DNA of 64,000 nt from Zasmidium citrigriseum (GCA_002786025.1 NHNW01000007.1:558001-622000), one strand, 5' to 3'; shown: positions 31,241 through 42,953, counted from the stretch's first letter. The notes: generated by a model not told the origin, from the sequence alone. Made by a program: numbers and translations.

Positions 31241-31720
31241 TCATACGCGATCAAGACAGAAGAATGTCATGAGGTCCCCGTCCGGAATCGTGCCATTCGT
31301 CTTGAAGCATTTCCCCGCCTCGTTGCCCCCAGGGTTGATGTGTTTTCCACTTCCACAGAATGGACTGGTCCCAATGCTGCAAACCGTGTTTTCCTCGAGG
31401 CGGAAAGATCCAGGTCGAGGCTTTATATCGTCATGACAGGTGGCAAGTACTGTTTGAAATGTCAGCCTTTGATCGCGAAGAGAGGGATCACGCTTACCTT
31501 GTCCATTTTGCATAGACCAGTGGCAATAAGTGCCCATATGTCCGGCCATCATACAAGAAGAGCCTTGCTGGCTCGAGTTTCCTGAGTGACCGCTGTATTC
31601 GTGTTCCTGATGTGCTGTGCAATTGTCGTCGGCGAAGAAGTCGATGTGCTAAGCCGACGATACTGGGACGAGGGGAATGGCGGCGACGATGACGAGGAAG
31701 AATTGATTGGTCGAAACCAT
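31241..31720 (-). pseudogene. Small eight-cysteine secreted protein, copy A, with an in-frame nonsense codon
   Basis: Exon 1 is 31720-31498 and exon 2 is 31449-31241, with a 48-bp stop-free phase-1 intron; 143 codons. Residues 1-23 are a good signal peptide (hydrophobic core FFLVIVAAIPLV, SSA at the cleavage site). Codon 24 is TAG (31651-31649 on the minus strand) where both downstream paralogues have Trp (TGG). After it the frame is open and carries the family pattern: HIDFFADDNC, then eight cysteines in all, ending TFFCLDRV. The rest is not degraded, so this is a young null allele, a sequencing error, or a read-through case. Intron phase and position match copies B and C. Confidence 0.75.
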
Positions 31721-32491
31721 GGTGTCGGCTATCTCGTCGAAAGTGAGCTGAAGTCAAGGCTGCAAAAGAAGCGTTCGCTTACCTTGGTCGTGGAGATGAA
31801 CTGGCGTGTGCTGCTTTGCTCGCCAAAGAGTCGAATTGAGGAGGCTGCTGTTCTGACTCGACACTGGCCGTGAGGATGGTCGAGATGCTTGGTGAACCGG
31901 AGGTCGCTTGCTTGCCGTGATATCGTCGATGACGATGGCTGTGAAGCTCGAAGTCCTGCTGGCCGAGAAATCGCTGCTGTCGAATGTTGATGTGACGGAG
32001 ATGGGAAGATGGCAGGTCGAAAGCAGGCTCTGTTTACCGCGCTCCTTGTGACTTCTCGGTCTGCTCTTGCCCAACACACGGCTGTGACGTCTGCGTCTGC
32101 TGCACTTTCTCATTGCAGTGATGCGGTAAAAGTGAAAGGAGCGACTTCCTCGACAAAGTCCCACGTGAGTTCACAAGTCGAAGACGTGGAGAGATTGGAC
32201 TCATTCTCCGCTGCGAATGCAGCATCTCAGCCCCTGAGGACGTACTTCGCTTTCGTATTGGAGTCGTTCACGAGGGAGAGACACATCCTTCTGAGAATTG
32301 AGGAGGAAGTCAGGTAAGGAACTCAATCAATCGCAAAACATCTCATAGTGACCAGCACTATCTCAAAGCATCATCATCATCTCTCATCTCTCAGCCTGAT
32401 CCCCACCCCCATCCCCACAATGTGACCCATCACCAAGCCACTCACCCACCCCATCACACCCCCAACCTCGCAAGCAATCATCGAGATCGCT
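31721..32491. other. Intergenic between copies A and B
   Basis: About 770 bp. I looked for a further degraded copy of the eight-cysteine gene and saw none. It should contain the promoter of copy A. Confidence 0.5.
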
Positions 32492-32964
32492 CTAGACATC
32501 CCAGCACCGGAACGTCACAAACTCTCCCACATTGTACAAATTCTCCACCTTGAAGCACTTATCCTCGTAGTCGCTGTAGAGGCCCTGGTTGCCGCAATGC
32601 TCGGTATCGGTGCCCACGGCGCAGTTGGTGCCTTTGGCGAAGCGGAAGGAGAGGGGTTGAGGGGACATTGGGGCGGTGCAGGAGGCGGTATCTATTTAAA
32701 CAGGAGATGGTCAGTCATTATGTGCCAGAGAATGAGGAGCATGAAGGCCCCAGGGAAAGGGGTTGGGTTGCTATCTCGCATACCTTCTCCATCCTCATGC
32801 CACTCACAACCCTCACCGGGATTTCCGGCCGTCATACACTCGCTGTAGTCATCGTCGCCGTTGTAGGAAGCATAGTTGCCGGTGCAGTCATCATTGACGA
32901 AGAGGTCCATGGACCAGGCCATCGAGAAGGGCAGGAGCATGAGGAGGTAGCTGATGAGCAGCAT
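32492..32964 (-). CDS. Small eight-cysteine secreted protein, copy B
   Basis: Exon 1 is 32964-32784 and exon 2 is 32691-32492, with a 92-bp phase-1 intron (GTATGC, AAATAG); 126 residues. The signal peptide is MLLISYLLMLLPFSMA. The mature protein starts near WSMDLFVNDDC and has eight cysteines in the same order as copies A and C: NDDC, SEC, EGC, ASC, TNC, EHC, DKC and FRC. The ending VTFRCWDV matches copy A TFFCLDRV and copy C FTFKCFDS. Small, acidic, secreted and cysteine-rich: an effector-like or antimicrobial-like profile, but the activity is unknown. I do not recognise the family. The two exons split the cysteines three plus five. Confidence 0.88.
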
Positions 32965-33433
32965 GGTGTTGGTAAGTCGCTTGATGAAATTGTTTCTTGT
33001 TGTTGGTGGTAGTGTTCTCCGAAGTTGTAGATTGGTTTGAAGGGTCAATGTGGTCTGTTGTGGGTCGAAGAGGTTGGGTGGTGGTGGAGAGAAGCAGAAG
33101 GGGTCTATATAGGGGTTGTGCTGAGCCGAGTCTTGCCGCTGTCCTCACTTTCTGACCATGTGACGGCAGGCAGGAAGGGCGAAGTGATGTCAATTTGATC
33201 AGATGAATGCTCACGTCGTTTCGAGCTCGTCAATTCGGTCGCCTCGGTCAAGATGAATGACATGAATATTGGAGCATATCTCGCAGAATCTCACATACAG
33301 CAAGCCCCTATCTGGGGTCAAAGTAGCACAGCAAATAGCAACATTCTCAGAGAAACAAGCAACCTCCCTCGCTCGACCTCAACATCCCCATGAGACTCCA
33401 TCCACCGCAATCTCCCCGTACCCTCTCCCTCCC
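32965..33433. other. Intergenic between copies B and C
   Basis: About 470 bp containing the copy B leader and TATA-like element. No additional gene is seen. Confidence 0.5.
33105..33112 (-). promoter_or_regulatory. TATA-box-like element upstream of copy B
   Basis: CTATATAG lies about 140 bp upstream of the copy B start codon, followed by a C/A-rich leader on the minus strand. This is a typical spacing for an inducible fungal promoter. Confidence 0.4.
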
Positions 33434-33983
33434 TCAGGACCGCCTTTCCATCTGCCCTCCCCTCTTCACCCTACCACCACCACCAGGAATAGGCCCGCTA
33501 TCAAAGCACTTGAAAGTGAAATGATCAATTTGCGGCGTCGGCCAGTAATCCACCATCCGAAAACACTTCTCCGCATCGCCATCATAGAAGAACCGATCCC
33601 CGTAACACTGCTCCCAATCACCCATTTGACACTCCGTGCCCTTCGGAAAGCGGAAAGACTTGGGCTGCGGATTCATGTCTGCCGTGCATTCATGAAAGTC
33701 TGGTTGGGAGAAATGTCAGCATTGAGACTGTAGGGGCTGAGGTGAAGTAGGCGGACTGACCTTGACCGTTGTTCGTCACCCAAATACAATCCCCATTCGG
33801 ATAGCCAGGGGTGTTACAGTAGTGCCACTGAGCCTCGAAGTCGCCGGCCCCGGAGTGGTAGGCGTAGTCGCCGTCACACGATTCGCCGGTGTAGAAGTCG
33901 ACGGACCAGGCCGTGGTCGGGAGTGGCATGAAGAAGAGTAGCATAGTGGCCATGAGAGCGCAGAGGGTGATGAAGGGAATCAT
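33434..33983 (-). CDS. Small eight-cysteine secreted protein, copy C, with a basic C-terminal tail
   Basis: Exon 1 is 33983-33761 and exon 2 is 33699-33434, with a 61-bp phase-1 intron (GTCAGT, AACCAG); 162 residues. The start MIPFITLCALMATM begins a 25-residue signal peptide ending PTTA, followed by WSVDFYTGESC. The eight mature cysteines are ESC, HYC, GDC, HEC, TEC, EQC, EKC and FKC, spaced like copies A and B. The block MNPQPKSFRFPKGTEC aligns with copy B MSPQPLSFRFAKGTNC, confirming paralogy. Unlike copy B, the protein continues after the last cysteine with DSGPIPGGGGRVKRGGQME, a Gly/Arg/Lys-rich tail containing a dibasic site, possibly trimmed by a Kex2-type protease. Confidence 0.88.
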
Positions 33984-35328
33984 ATTGCTGTGAGCACAGT
34001 TGGAGTTGTCTGTGTGGTTGTCGGTAGGTTTGGATATCGTGAGAGACCTCTGATGTTTGTGTCGTGTTCCAAGCGACGGATGGAGTGTTACGTGTGCTTT
34101 GGTTGTCGGTGTGTCGTGGAGACGATTGTGTCGGAAGAGTGGAGAGCCCACAGTAAGTGCGATTGCGTCCTTCACCTGGTTTGTATGGTTGGTGTCTAGG
34201 AAAGTGTAATTCGGTCGTGTTTTAGGCCGAGGACGCAGTGTTCAAGATGCTGCGATTGTCGTTGGTGTGGTCGAGATGACTGATGTCGGTGTTGCCTGGC
34301 GGAAAGTTCAGACGCGTTAGACATCAAGAGCAGGAGCGAAGTGATCCCTCACTTAAGAAACGGAAGGTACCTCTCACGTGCTCGCACGTGTCAGCCAGAC
34401 CATCACAATTAGTCGGCTTCATTCACCTGCCAGTCTCTCAAAGATGCTCTTCAATCCAGGCCGAATGGCGTCTCCAAGATGTTCCCTTGAGCGCGAAGGC
34501 ATCCTTCCTCATGAAGGAAAGCAAAATAGAAGTAGTAGACCTGCCACATTGGACTGGAGCATCAACTCCCTCTTTCGACGCAACTACATAGCAATAAGGT
34601 ATCTTTCGCTTCAGCATGCATAAAAAAGCAAAAACCACAAACCCCCCTCCCATTGCCTATTCCCATTCCCTCCATTTTTCGCCCCGAACACACACTTGCC
34701 TTCGCGGCGGAACCCAGCACACACGGAATCGCAAAAAAGAATGGAAGTGGTTCTTTCATCACGTCGTCAGAATAAAAAAAGGAACTCAGCACGCAGTGCT
34801 AGCTCTCGCGAAGGTCCAAATGCCTTGCCTTTGCTTCAGCGCTGCTAGCAATCGTGCCGTGCTCGGTCTCGCTCAGAATGTCTCGTCGCTGTCGGATTCC
34901 CGGCGGTCCCATGCGCCGGGTTGTGGTCGAAATGTTGTAAGTGATTGTGTGTGAGTGTGTGTGATGGTTGTGTCCTGGCCAGATGCTCCGGTAAATTCGC
35001 AGAACTATGAGCCGGCCTGGGCCAAAGCCAGGATCGCAAATAGCAGCAATACGTCGTATGTCCGTCATAGCAATGATGCGAGCCGATGTATATCCGCCTT
35101 CCACCGCGGAGCCTCAAGTGCTGATCGTCTATGGCATTCGCTGCGTCTCTCGTAGCGGGCATTTCGTTACCAGATCGATCGATCCAGATGAGATTCCAGG
35201 CTTCAATATCAGCGAGTTTCCATGGCAGAGTCCTCCCATTGGACACGGCGTCATGACCGGCATTGTGTCGCACCACCCTCGATAGATTGAGCATCCAAGA
35301 TAAAGAGTCACGCGTCCAGCTTATGTTC
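33984..35328. other. Intergenic, about 1.3 kb, no gene supported
   Basis: Promoter side of copy C and 3' side of cdc24. It contains an A-rich patch (34617-34640 and 34730-34790) and several short frames of 60-110 codons, none protein-like. Confidence 0.5.
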
Positions 35329-38300
35329 TCATCTCTGGCAGAAAAGCTCAATCTCCCCCATTCCGGTGATGCCGTCACCTTTCTGTTCTCTCCATGTCTC
35401 GAAGGCGGTTTGTACATCCTCATCAGACTGAATGCTGACATAGTCGTCCTCGTCTAGGTACTTCAGCTTCACGTGGATCCTCTCCTGGCCGTCTTTGCTG
35501 ACTCCTCGGTCTCCCAGTGTCAAATTTGTCGATCTTTGCAGCTTCGCATCGATGCGATCCTTCAACGTTTGGTAGCTGATGGTTGTCGACACCACCAATG
35601 TCAGCGTCTGCGAGGCCAATGGACACTGGACTTTGACTTTGAGCTGCGCGGGCGTCGTGGGTGACGGCTCAACTGGTGGCGGCGGCGACATGGCTGTTGC
35701 CCTTGGAGCCGAAGGGGTCCTGGCCGATGGATATTGAGTCATGCCTGGTCGTTGCGGGCCGCCATAGCCATACTCAGTCGGAGACATGTCGTGTTGCACA
35801 GAATATTGTCGCTCGCGCATCATCTGTGGAGATCCTCTGCCTGGCGCACCGTTAGCCAAGTTTGGAGATCCGGTCTGGCTTCGATTCTGGTATCCGGCTG
35901 GCACTTCAGGTACAGGTGGCTGGCCTCCATTCCTCATAGCCAGTCGCTGGCCATTGTGAATATCCGGACTGCTGGCTGATCGGTTTCGTGGACCCGGCAT
36001 TTGCTGCGAGCTATGCATTCCACTTCCGGGAGGGAAACCAGGTCGTGGTGCCGGACTTCTCGAAGTTGGGCCATATCCGTTTGGTGGAGCGTTCTGCGGT
36101 CGTCCCATGGCTGGCGCGGTGAAGCGAGAACCTCCTCCATGTCCCTCCTCATAGAAGCCGTTCTGGGGGAAGGCCTGCCTCGGGAATGGGTACATGCCGG
36201 AGCTTGCGCTGGTTCTCGAAGACATTGGCGAGTCCACTGTTGGGGAGAAGTAGCTGTCCATGCGCATGTCGCCATTTGGTGAGACGGCTTGCTGTTGCAG
36301 CTCTCTGGTTCGGAGCGTCAATGCTGGGCTTGGCACGACACCGCTAGGAAGTCGTGGAGGCGGTGGTCGTCCAGACACAGATTGTCCACTTTCGCCGGTC
36401 GTGCTTCGAGATCGCAGCGAACTCGAGCTGCCGTTCCTGCTCTGTGAGTAGCTTCCACTGCTGTGAGGATATGGGTGACCCGGCCAGCCAGCACTGCCCA
36501 CCGTGTCGACATCGTCATCCTCGTCTTCTTCCTCCATGTTCTCCATGTAAGGATTCTCGAGTGCTGGCTGATTTTGCATGTAGATGAATTCATTTACGCT
36601 CGTGCCGGTCGTTCGGCTTCCATCGCTGGTCCTTGCGATTGACGCTCGTTCGCGGTAGTTCTTCCGTTGCTTCTCAATCTGATGAGCCCACTTCTTCAAG
36701 GCCTCGTCGGTTGTAAAACGAATGATAAAGTTTTCGATGCTAGGATCACCTTTCCAAAAGATCTGACAAGTATATGAGCCTAAAGTCAAACCAAATTAGC
36801 CGGTTTTCAAGACGTACCCTTTCACTGCTCCCGATAGAGAGCGGGTAGTCAGTCATACCTGGTTTGGACAGGGAGACCAAATCAGTAACATTCTGCATGA
36901 AGATGCGGCCTTTCAGCTGCAGCTTCGGCTTCCCCTTGCTGTCCACTAAATTCTTGTTCGAAAGCTTGTTCTTGGGTTTGTTCATGTCGATGTTCTTGCA
37001 GCAGAGTAGTATCGTCTCGAACAAGTATACGTGGTACTGAGAAGAAACATCAGTGAAGTCAATGAAGACGTATGGATGCATACTCACCGATCGTTCGCCG
37101 TCCTTGCCACTTGCGAGATTCTCACTCTTCAGCACCGTGAAGGTGCCGTACAGCAGCAACTCGCCAAAACCTTCAACTCTGTGGCCCTTCCAGTCTTCAA
37201 CCCGCATTTTGAGTTCTTGAACAGCCTCGGCCTTCTCCTCCTTGGCGACAGCCTCGTTTGTCCGGTTGAGAATTGCGGTAGCGGCTTCCATTCCCGCCTT
37301 CAAATCGTCCTTCCTCTGCTCATCCAGGTCGCCCTTCTTGTGCAGTTGCTCGAGTAGAAGTGGGTACTTTGTCAACCTTTGAAATGGCTTCATCAAGAAC
37401 GAGTGCAGGGAGGCCGGAGATTCGACCATCTGCCGCATCTCGATACTTCCTCCAGCTTCCTTGAGTTTTGGGAAATCGGCAATCACAGTCTTCTCGCACT
37501 TCTTCTGATTCGCGATGTACGGTTCGTAGACGTCGAAAGCCTTGCCGTACAGCAAGAACAACTTTCCCCAATTTTGCTCTTCTTCGGGCTGAGCGTTCGT
37601 TTGTTCGACCCGAATGAGGAATCGGCGCTGGAAATCCAGGAGAGCATTCAGGTTCAGGAAGATATCGTGGACCGCGTCTCCAGGAATCACACCCTTCTCC
37701 TCGACGAGATGCTTGAAGGCTTGCAGAAGTTCCAAATGCTGCACATATGTTCTTTCTGATTTCACGAGTTCGGCCACAATGTGTTGGCGTTGGGTGCGCT
37801 TTGCGGCCTGCTCAACGTCTGATGCCGTAGGTCGCACATCCTCGATTAAGCCGCGCTGGACAAGCACATCCAGGACGCGGTTCACAACTCTGGCGACCTT
37901 GACGAATCCAGTGGTATCGTCGCCAAACAGATCGGTTATGATGAATAGCTCTTCCTGCGGAACCCTCAACTCATTCATGCAGGCTCTCACGAATTGCAAG
38001 GTCGCAGCCTTTCCTTTCTTCTCTTCCTTCACGGACTGAGGCATGCTCAAAGGCTCATTCGGTTGCAGGGCGTTGTATAGCAATATCAGAGGGTAACCCA
38101 TGCGGAAGGTGCGCCAAAGTAGTGTGACTGGGTCGGTATCGTCATCTGCGTCCTCTTCCACCTCCAACATGCATTCATTGACACCAGGAACCGAGAGCAG
38201 TCTTGTGCGCAACGCCACGCAAATCTGAAAGAGGGAGCTGCTGGCATCGGCGACGCTGTTCATGATATTGTCGGTGGGCTTGACATCGTAGGTGCTCGAG

Positions 38301-38611
38301 CCAGCATTTGCGATCACGGAGCTGGCATTGGGGGGCATCGGCGGGGCGAAGAGGGTGCTTTGCGTGGTTCCTTGGGTGGTGTCGCTACTCCGACTGCTGG
38401 GCTGCGACTGTATGGAGTAGTTGGAGGACGTGTGCCCTTGGGACTGCACCAAGGGGCTCTGAGCGGCGCTCATGTTGGCGGAGGGGTGGTGATGGTGCGG
38501 GGGCCTGGCGGCGTAGTGGCCGTGGTGCGGCTGGTCGACGACTCCTGGCGGGTTCAAGGGTGCGGTCAGGGATCGAACGTAGTGCGGATGGCCATGAGAC
38601 GCGACTTCCAT
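35329..38611 (-). CDS. cdc24: Cdc24-type guanine nucleotide exchange factor for Cdc42
   Basis: Three exons: 38611-37088, then 37036 to either 36826 or 36818, then either 36779 or 36762 to 35329; about 1,060 residues. Intron 1 (51 bp) has no stop and is a multiple of three, so it hides in an open frame. Intron 2 is either 46 bp (GTGAAA..TTTAG) or 55 bp (GTACGT..GTCAG); both keep frame, and the first keeps the PH strand YTCQIFWKGD. Domains: calponin-homology-like region (about 115-200, SVADASSSLFQICVALRTRL), DH domain (about 275-455, QHIVAELVKSERTYVQHLEL), PH domain (about 490-640), a long Ser/Pro/Gly-rich linker and a C-terminal PB1 domain (about 975-1060, VKVQCPLASQTLTLV, KLKYLDEDDYVSIQSDED). 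PB1 binds the scaffold Bem1. The protein activates Cdc42 for polarised growth at hyphal tips. Confidence 0.94.
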
Positions 38612-39679
38612 ATCGCCGGCCTCAGACGGGGGGCGTCATGGGCAGTGGCAGCGGCAGCGAGGAATGTGTGCGGGTTGCGGTTGGCAGCAGGAGCGGCGGG
38701 CGGCGGTCGAGCGAGGGAGGGGCGAGACGGGGCGGTGGGCGCTGGAGCGCGCAGTGTCTGAATCCGGGGGTAGCGCGCTGGGCGGGCGGTGGTGTGGAGG
38801 GCGAGTCGCGGACAGCTGCAGGCGCGAGTCGGCGGCGGCGGCGGTGGTGTCGGCGCAGTCAGCGCAACGGCAGCATTGAACAATGCAGGAGTGTGGTGAA
38901 TGCAGCAGCTCTAGAGTGCAGTGCAGTGCGGCGTGGGAGTAAAAGCAAAGGGGACCAAGCAAGACTGGGCTGGCGCTGCTGCTGGCCTGCCACGGCCCCA
39001 CACGCTGGTCTTTGTGTTTGACCCTTCGTCGACGCCTGCGATTGGCCAGACTGCGGGCTGTCGGTCTCTCACGCACTCGAAACAGCGTGCTGGGAAGCGC
39101 CCAGTGCGCGACACTGCACATGCAGCAGCGCGCGAAACAGATCACTGAGATGGAGTTGAGATGCGCCGTGATCGATCTGCTGATGCCTGACGTCGCCATC
39201 GATTCGCCCGCCCACATCGCTCCTGCCCTTCCAACTCACTGCACGCCCTGACTCGCTCTTTCCCCAGCCCGGCACGTGACACTGCTGCATGTGGAAGGCG
39301 CGGGCACTCCCGTCGGCAGGGATGTGGAGCGAGCCGTGGAGCGAGAAACAAACCGTCTCGTGAAGCTTCCAGCAACGCCTGATGCCATCGCCGACGACTG
39401 ACTACTGAATGAATGCCTGACTGATCAACGTCGACTGACTGAGCCGCCTACTGCTCAACTGCACCACCCAACAATCTACCTACAATACACCGCCGCACTC
39501 TGTCTCAAACGGGCTTCCCTCATCCGTCGCCTTCACCTGCATCTCTCCCGAAACAGCGCCGGCCGGTGACGCCCATACTCTCCGCCGCCAACACCTTCAG
39601 CAGTCGATATCCGCCGCCACCGTCTGCTGTGCTCGCTGTTCTCTCCGCACCTGGCGCACACCGCGTGTCGCCACCCACC
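38612..39679. other. Divergent intergenic region between cdc24 and the F-box/WD40 gene
   Basis: About 1.07 kb, G+C-rich near cdc24 (GGCGGCGG runs) and CT/CA-rich near the F-box gene. It holds both promoters. Open frames here are a composition effect of the GC-rich stretch. Confidence 0.5.
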
Positions 39680-42446
39680 ATGATGGCCGACCAGCGGCCG
39701 CAGCCAGACGAGGGCTTCCACAGCCAGCCCGCCAGCGAGACCACCTCGCAGCCCGACGACAACGAGTACAGCATGGCGGAGTCTGGCGAAACTGAGGAGA
39801 TGACCAAATTCAGAGATCTCCAAAAGCAGATTCTCGATCTCCCAATCGACCTTCGTTTGCGTAAGTTGCAATCTACCAAATGATGTGATTGCAAACACTG
39901 ACAAACCACGCACAGAACTGATTAAAGATGTCTGCCCAAGTTTTACGACCGCCATGTTATTCGATCTCCACGGCAAAATTGGAGGCATGGTGTACTTCGA
40001 TCCCGTGCAATATCTACCCAACGAGCTCATCTTCCACATCTTCTCCCACCTCTCCCCACGAGACCTCCTCACTGCTTCACTCGTTTCCAGACCCTGGCGA
40101 GAGAGGACGCAAGACGAGCAATTATGGCACAATTGTTTTGGACGTGAGGGATGGATCGTGGACAAGACAAAGATGGCTGCACAGGAAGATCTCGCGAAGA
40201 GGAAGGGTGCCCAGGTCGCTGAGCGCATCATGCGGACTGCTCGACCAGGCGCTGGTCTGGAGCGAAAAGAGAGCCGTAAGAGGCCTCGTGATGAAGCGTT
40301 CAGCGAGAACGAGAGCACCCGAGTGAATGCGGAAGAGGCGTCTGAAGAAGAGGAGCTCGAGGTGGAGAAGGTTGATGCAATGGAAGGTGTTGAATTGGAG
40401 ACAGCGGGCAGCATCCGCCAGACCAGGGGAAATGTGCCGGGCACGACTATGAGCGCAAAAGATGCTCTCATGGAGTTGGAATCAACGTCACCCATGGCCG
40501 AACTTCCTTCAGGACCGCCATTCGAGATTCAAAACTCCATCAAGGTATCTCCTACTGTTTTCAGTACCGCCAAGGAACCGAAGTTCAGCTGGCCATATCT
40601 CTACAAGCAGCGTCGAAAGCTGGAAAAGAACTGGGAGACCGGAAAGTATACCATGTTCCGCCTCCCTGATCCCAACCATGAAAACGAAGGACACGACGAG
40701 TGCGTCTACACTATTCAGCACTGTGGGCAGTGGCTCGTTTCTGGTTCTCGGGACAAGACTATTCGTATCTGGGATTTGAATACGTACCGATTGAAGGGCG
40801 AGCCGTTGAAAGGCCACGCTCAGAGCGTCTTGTGCCTTCAATTCGACGCGTCGCCTGACGACAAGAAGGACATCATCATCAGTGGTGGCAGTGATGCGTA
40901 TGTCTGCGTCTGGCGCTTTTCAACAGGAGAGCTCATCAAGAAGATTAAGAATGCTCATGATGAAAGCGTCCTGAATTTGCGCTTCGACGATCGATATCTT
41001 GTGACCTGCTCCAAGGACAAGAGCATCAAGGTCTGGAACCGACATGCAATCGCCAATGACGACAGGACGGTCATTCCGGATTGTGTCATTGATGGGTTCA
41101 TGTCCGATCCAAAGTATACTGGCGGACTTGAGCCCTTCACACTTTTGAATTCGATGACTGGCCACCAGGCTGCAGTGAATGCCGTTCAGATCCACGACAA
41201 CATCATTGTTTCTGCGTCTGGAGACCGTACCATCAAGTCCTGGGACATCAATCAGGGAAGCAGCTTCAAAAAGTCCTACAGTGGACATACCAAGGGCATC
41301 GCCTGTGTGCAATTCGATGGACGTCGGATTGTCAGTGGCTCATCAGACAATTCGGTCAGGATCTTCGACTACGACACTACCGCTGAAGTGGCCTGCCTTG
41401 ACGGCCACAACAATCTCGTCCGCACTGTTCAAGCTCGTTTTGGCGATCTTCAGACCATTACTGACGACGAACTTCTCCAAGAAGCTCGGAAAGCTGACAA
41501 ACGGTTTTTGGAGGCACTTGACGACGGCATGATGCCACAAGAAGTTTCACGTCGGCGTGGAGCTCGCAATGCTGGTTCAAGCCGTCCCGAAGACATGCTC
41601 AGCTATGGCACCAAGGTCCCTCCAGGCGGCGGTGGCAGCAAGTGGGCGAAAATTGTCTCTGGCTCCTATGATGAGACTGTCATCATTTGGAAGCGCAGCA
41701 AGGATGGCAAGTGGCGACCTAACCAGCGCCTGCACCAAGGAATGCTCTTGAACCACCCCAACTCGGCGACACGGATAAGACCGAATGCTGTGCCGCAGCC
41801 TGCCAATCTGAACAACATCAATGCTCAGGCTGTCAACACGCAACAGCAGCTGAACGCGAGCCAGCAAGCCCAGCATCTGCTACAGCAGGCTCAGAATCAG
41901 TTGTTGCAGGTCAACACTATCCTTCAGCAACCGGCGCACAACCACACACACGCGCATACGACCACGCATACTAACACACAACTCACTGCCATGGCAGCGC
42001 AGCAGAACAACCTGAACATGCAGATGCAAGCAATTGCGAGTCAGCAGCATCACCATGCGCTGAATCACGGCGTGGCGAACTTGCCGCAGCCTGCTGCTGG
42101 TCCAGCCGGAAATGCTGGCAATGCGCAACAAGCACCAGCAGGACAGGCCAACGCCACAGCACAGCCTGCCGCGGCTGCTCAAGGCGCTCAAGGCGCTCAA
42201 GGTGCTCAAGCCGGTCAAGCTGCGCACGCAGTTCCAGGCCATCACCATCATCATCACCATCACCACCATCACCACGCGCAAGCCGCTGCGAATAACCCTC
42301 GTGAATCTAACAGAGTGTTCAAGTTGCAGTTTGACGCACGCCGGATCATCGCGTGCAGCCAGAACAAAGTTATCGTGGGTTGGGACTTTGCGGCCGGCGA
42401 CCGGGATTTGGAGTGGATTGGCGATTGGAGTGTGGAGACTGCTTGA
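39680..42446 (+). CDS. F-box/WD40 protein (Met30/Pof1/Pof11-like SCF adaptor) with a poly-His/Gln insertion
   Basis: Exon 1 is 39680-39860 and exon 2 is 39916-42446, with a 55-bp phase-1 intron; 903 residues. The F-box is at about 95-140: YLPNELIFHIFSHLSPRDLL, then ASLVSRPWRER. An acidic linker with a basic RKRPRDE patch follows. WD40 units end [72 protein letters not shown] and, after a long insertion, CSQNKVIVGWD. The insertion (about 680-855) between blades six and seven is Gln/Asn/Ala-rich and contains twelve consecutive histidines. By architecture it is a substrate receptor for an SCF ubiquitin ligase; the exact fungal orthologue (sulfur-control SconB/Met30 or Pof11 type) is not settled. 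Expressed divergently from cdc24. Confidence 0.88.
42240..42275 (+). repeat. CAT/CAC codon run encoding twelve histidines
   Basis: Twelve consecutive His codons mixing CAT and CAC, preceded by a Gly-Ala-Gln triplet repeat (about 42182-42212, GGCGCTCAA units). The mixed codons argue for selection on the peptide beyond simple slippage. Confidence 0.85.
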
Positions 42447-42953
42447 AGACCGTTCGAGTTACCAGATACCAGATACCAAGGTGGTGGGATGCGTTTAAAG
42501 TATCCTTGAACGTGGGAACGGAGCGTTGGGGGAGGCTGAATGAAGCGGCCGGCCATGTTGACGGTAGCGATCACGATTTGACTTCTTTGTATGATATCAG
42601 AGGATGGTCAAGTCCATTGACGAAGCATGTAGCAGCCGTCGAAGACCTCACGGCGTATATAATGATGCCGTTGCCGAAAGCAGGCAACGCGATTATACTT
42701 TCCTGCTCCGCGGACGGTGAACCTCGGTTCTGCTGAAGCAAGCTTCCCGGCTCACGGACTCGTCTTGCTTGACCTCACCTCATCAGCTAGAGTGCCGTGT
42801 GGTATTATTTCCATCGTCTTCTCATTTCCATTCATCGAAAACTACATCTCGCAGTCCTCTGCTAACCGACATCGTCTTATCTTTGAGGGAACGAATATCA
42901 AGAACGCCACTCTGGATCCCCCGTCTTCCAAACGCCGCAAGTTGCACGGCGAT
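42447..42953. other. Intergenic, no gene seen
   Basis: About 500 bp between the WD40 gene and the hydratase gene on the same strand. CT-rich leader just before 42954. Confidence 0.5.

Noticed and set aside
36746..36830. cdc24 as two genes (a RhoGEF gene and a PB1 gene)
   Set aside because: A short intron links the frames within the PH domain, and the CH-DH-PH-PB1 order is that of Cdc24.
38302..39021. 237-codon Arg/Gly-rich frame opposite the cdc24 start
   Set aside because: A shadow of the GC-rich cdc24 N-terminal codons and promoter; Arg/Trp/Gly bias is typical of antisense frames.
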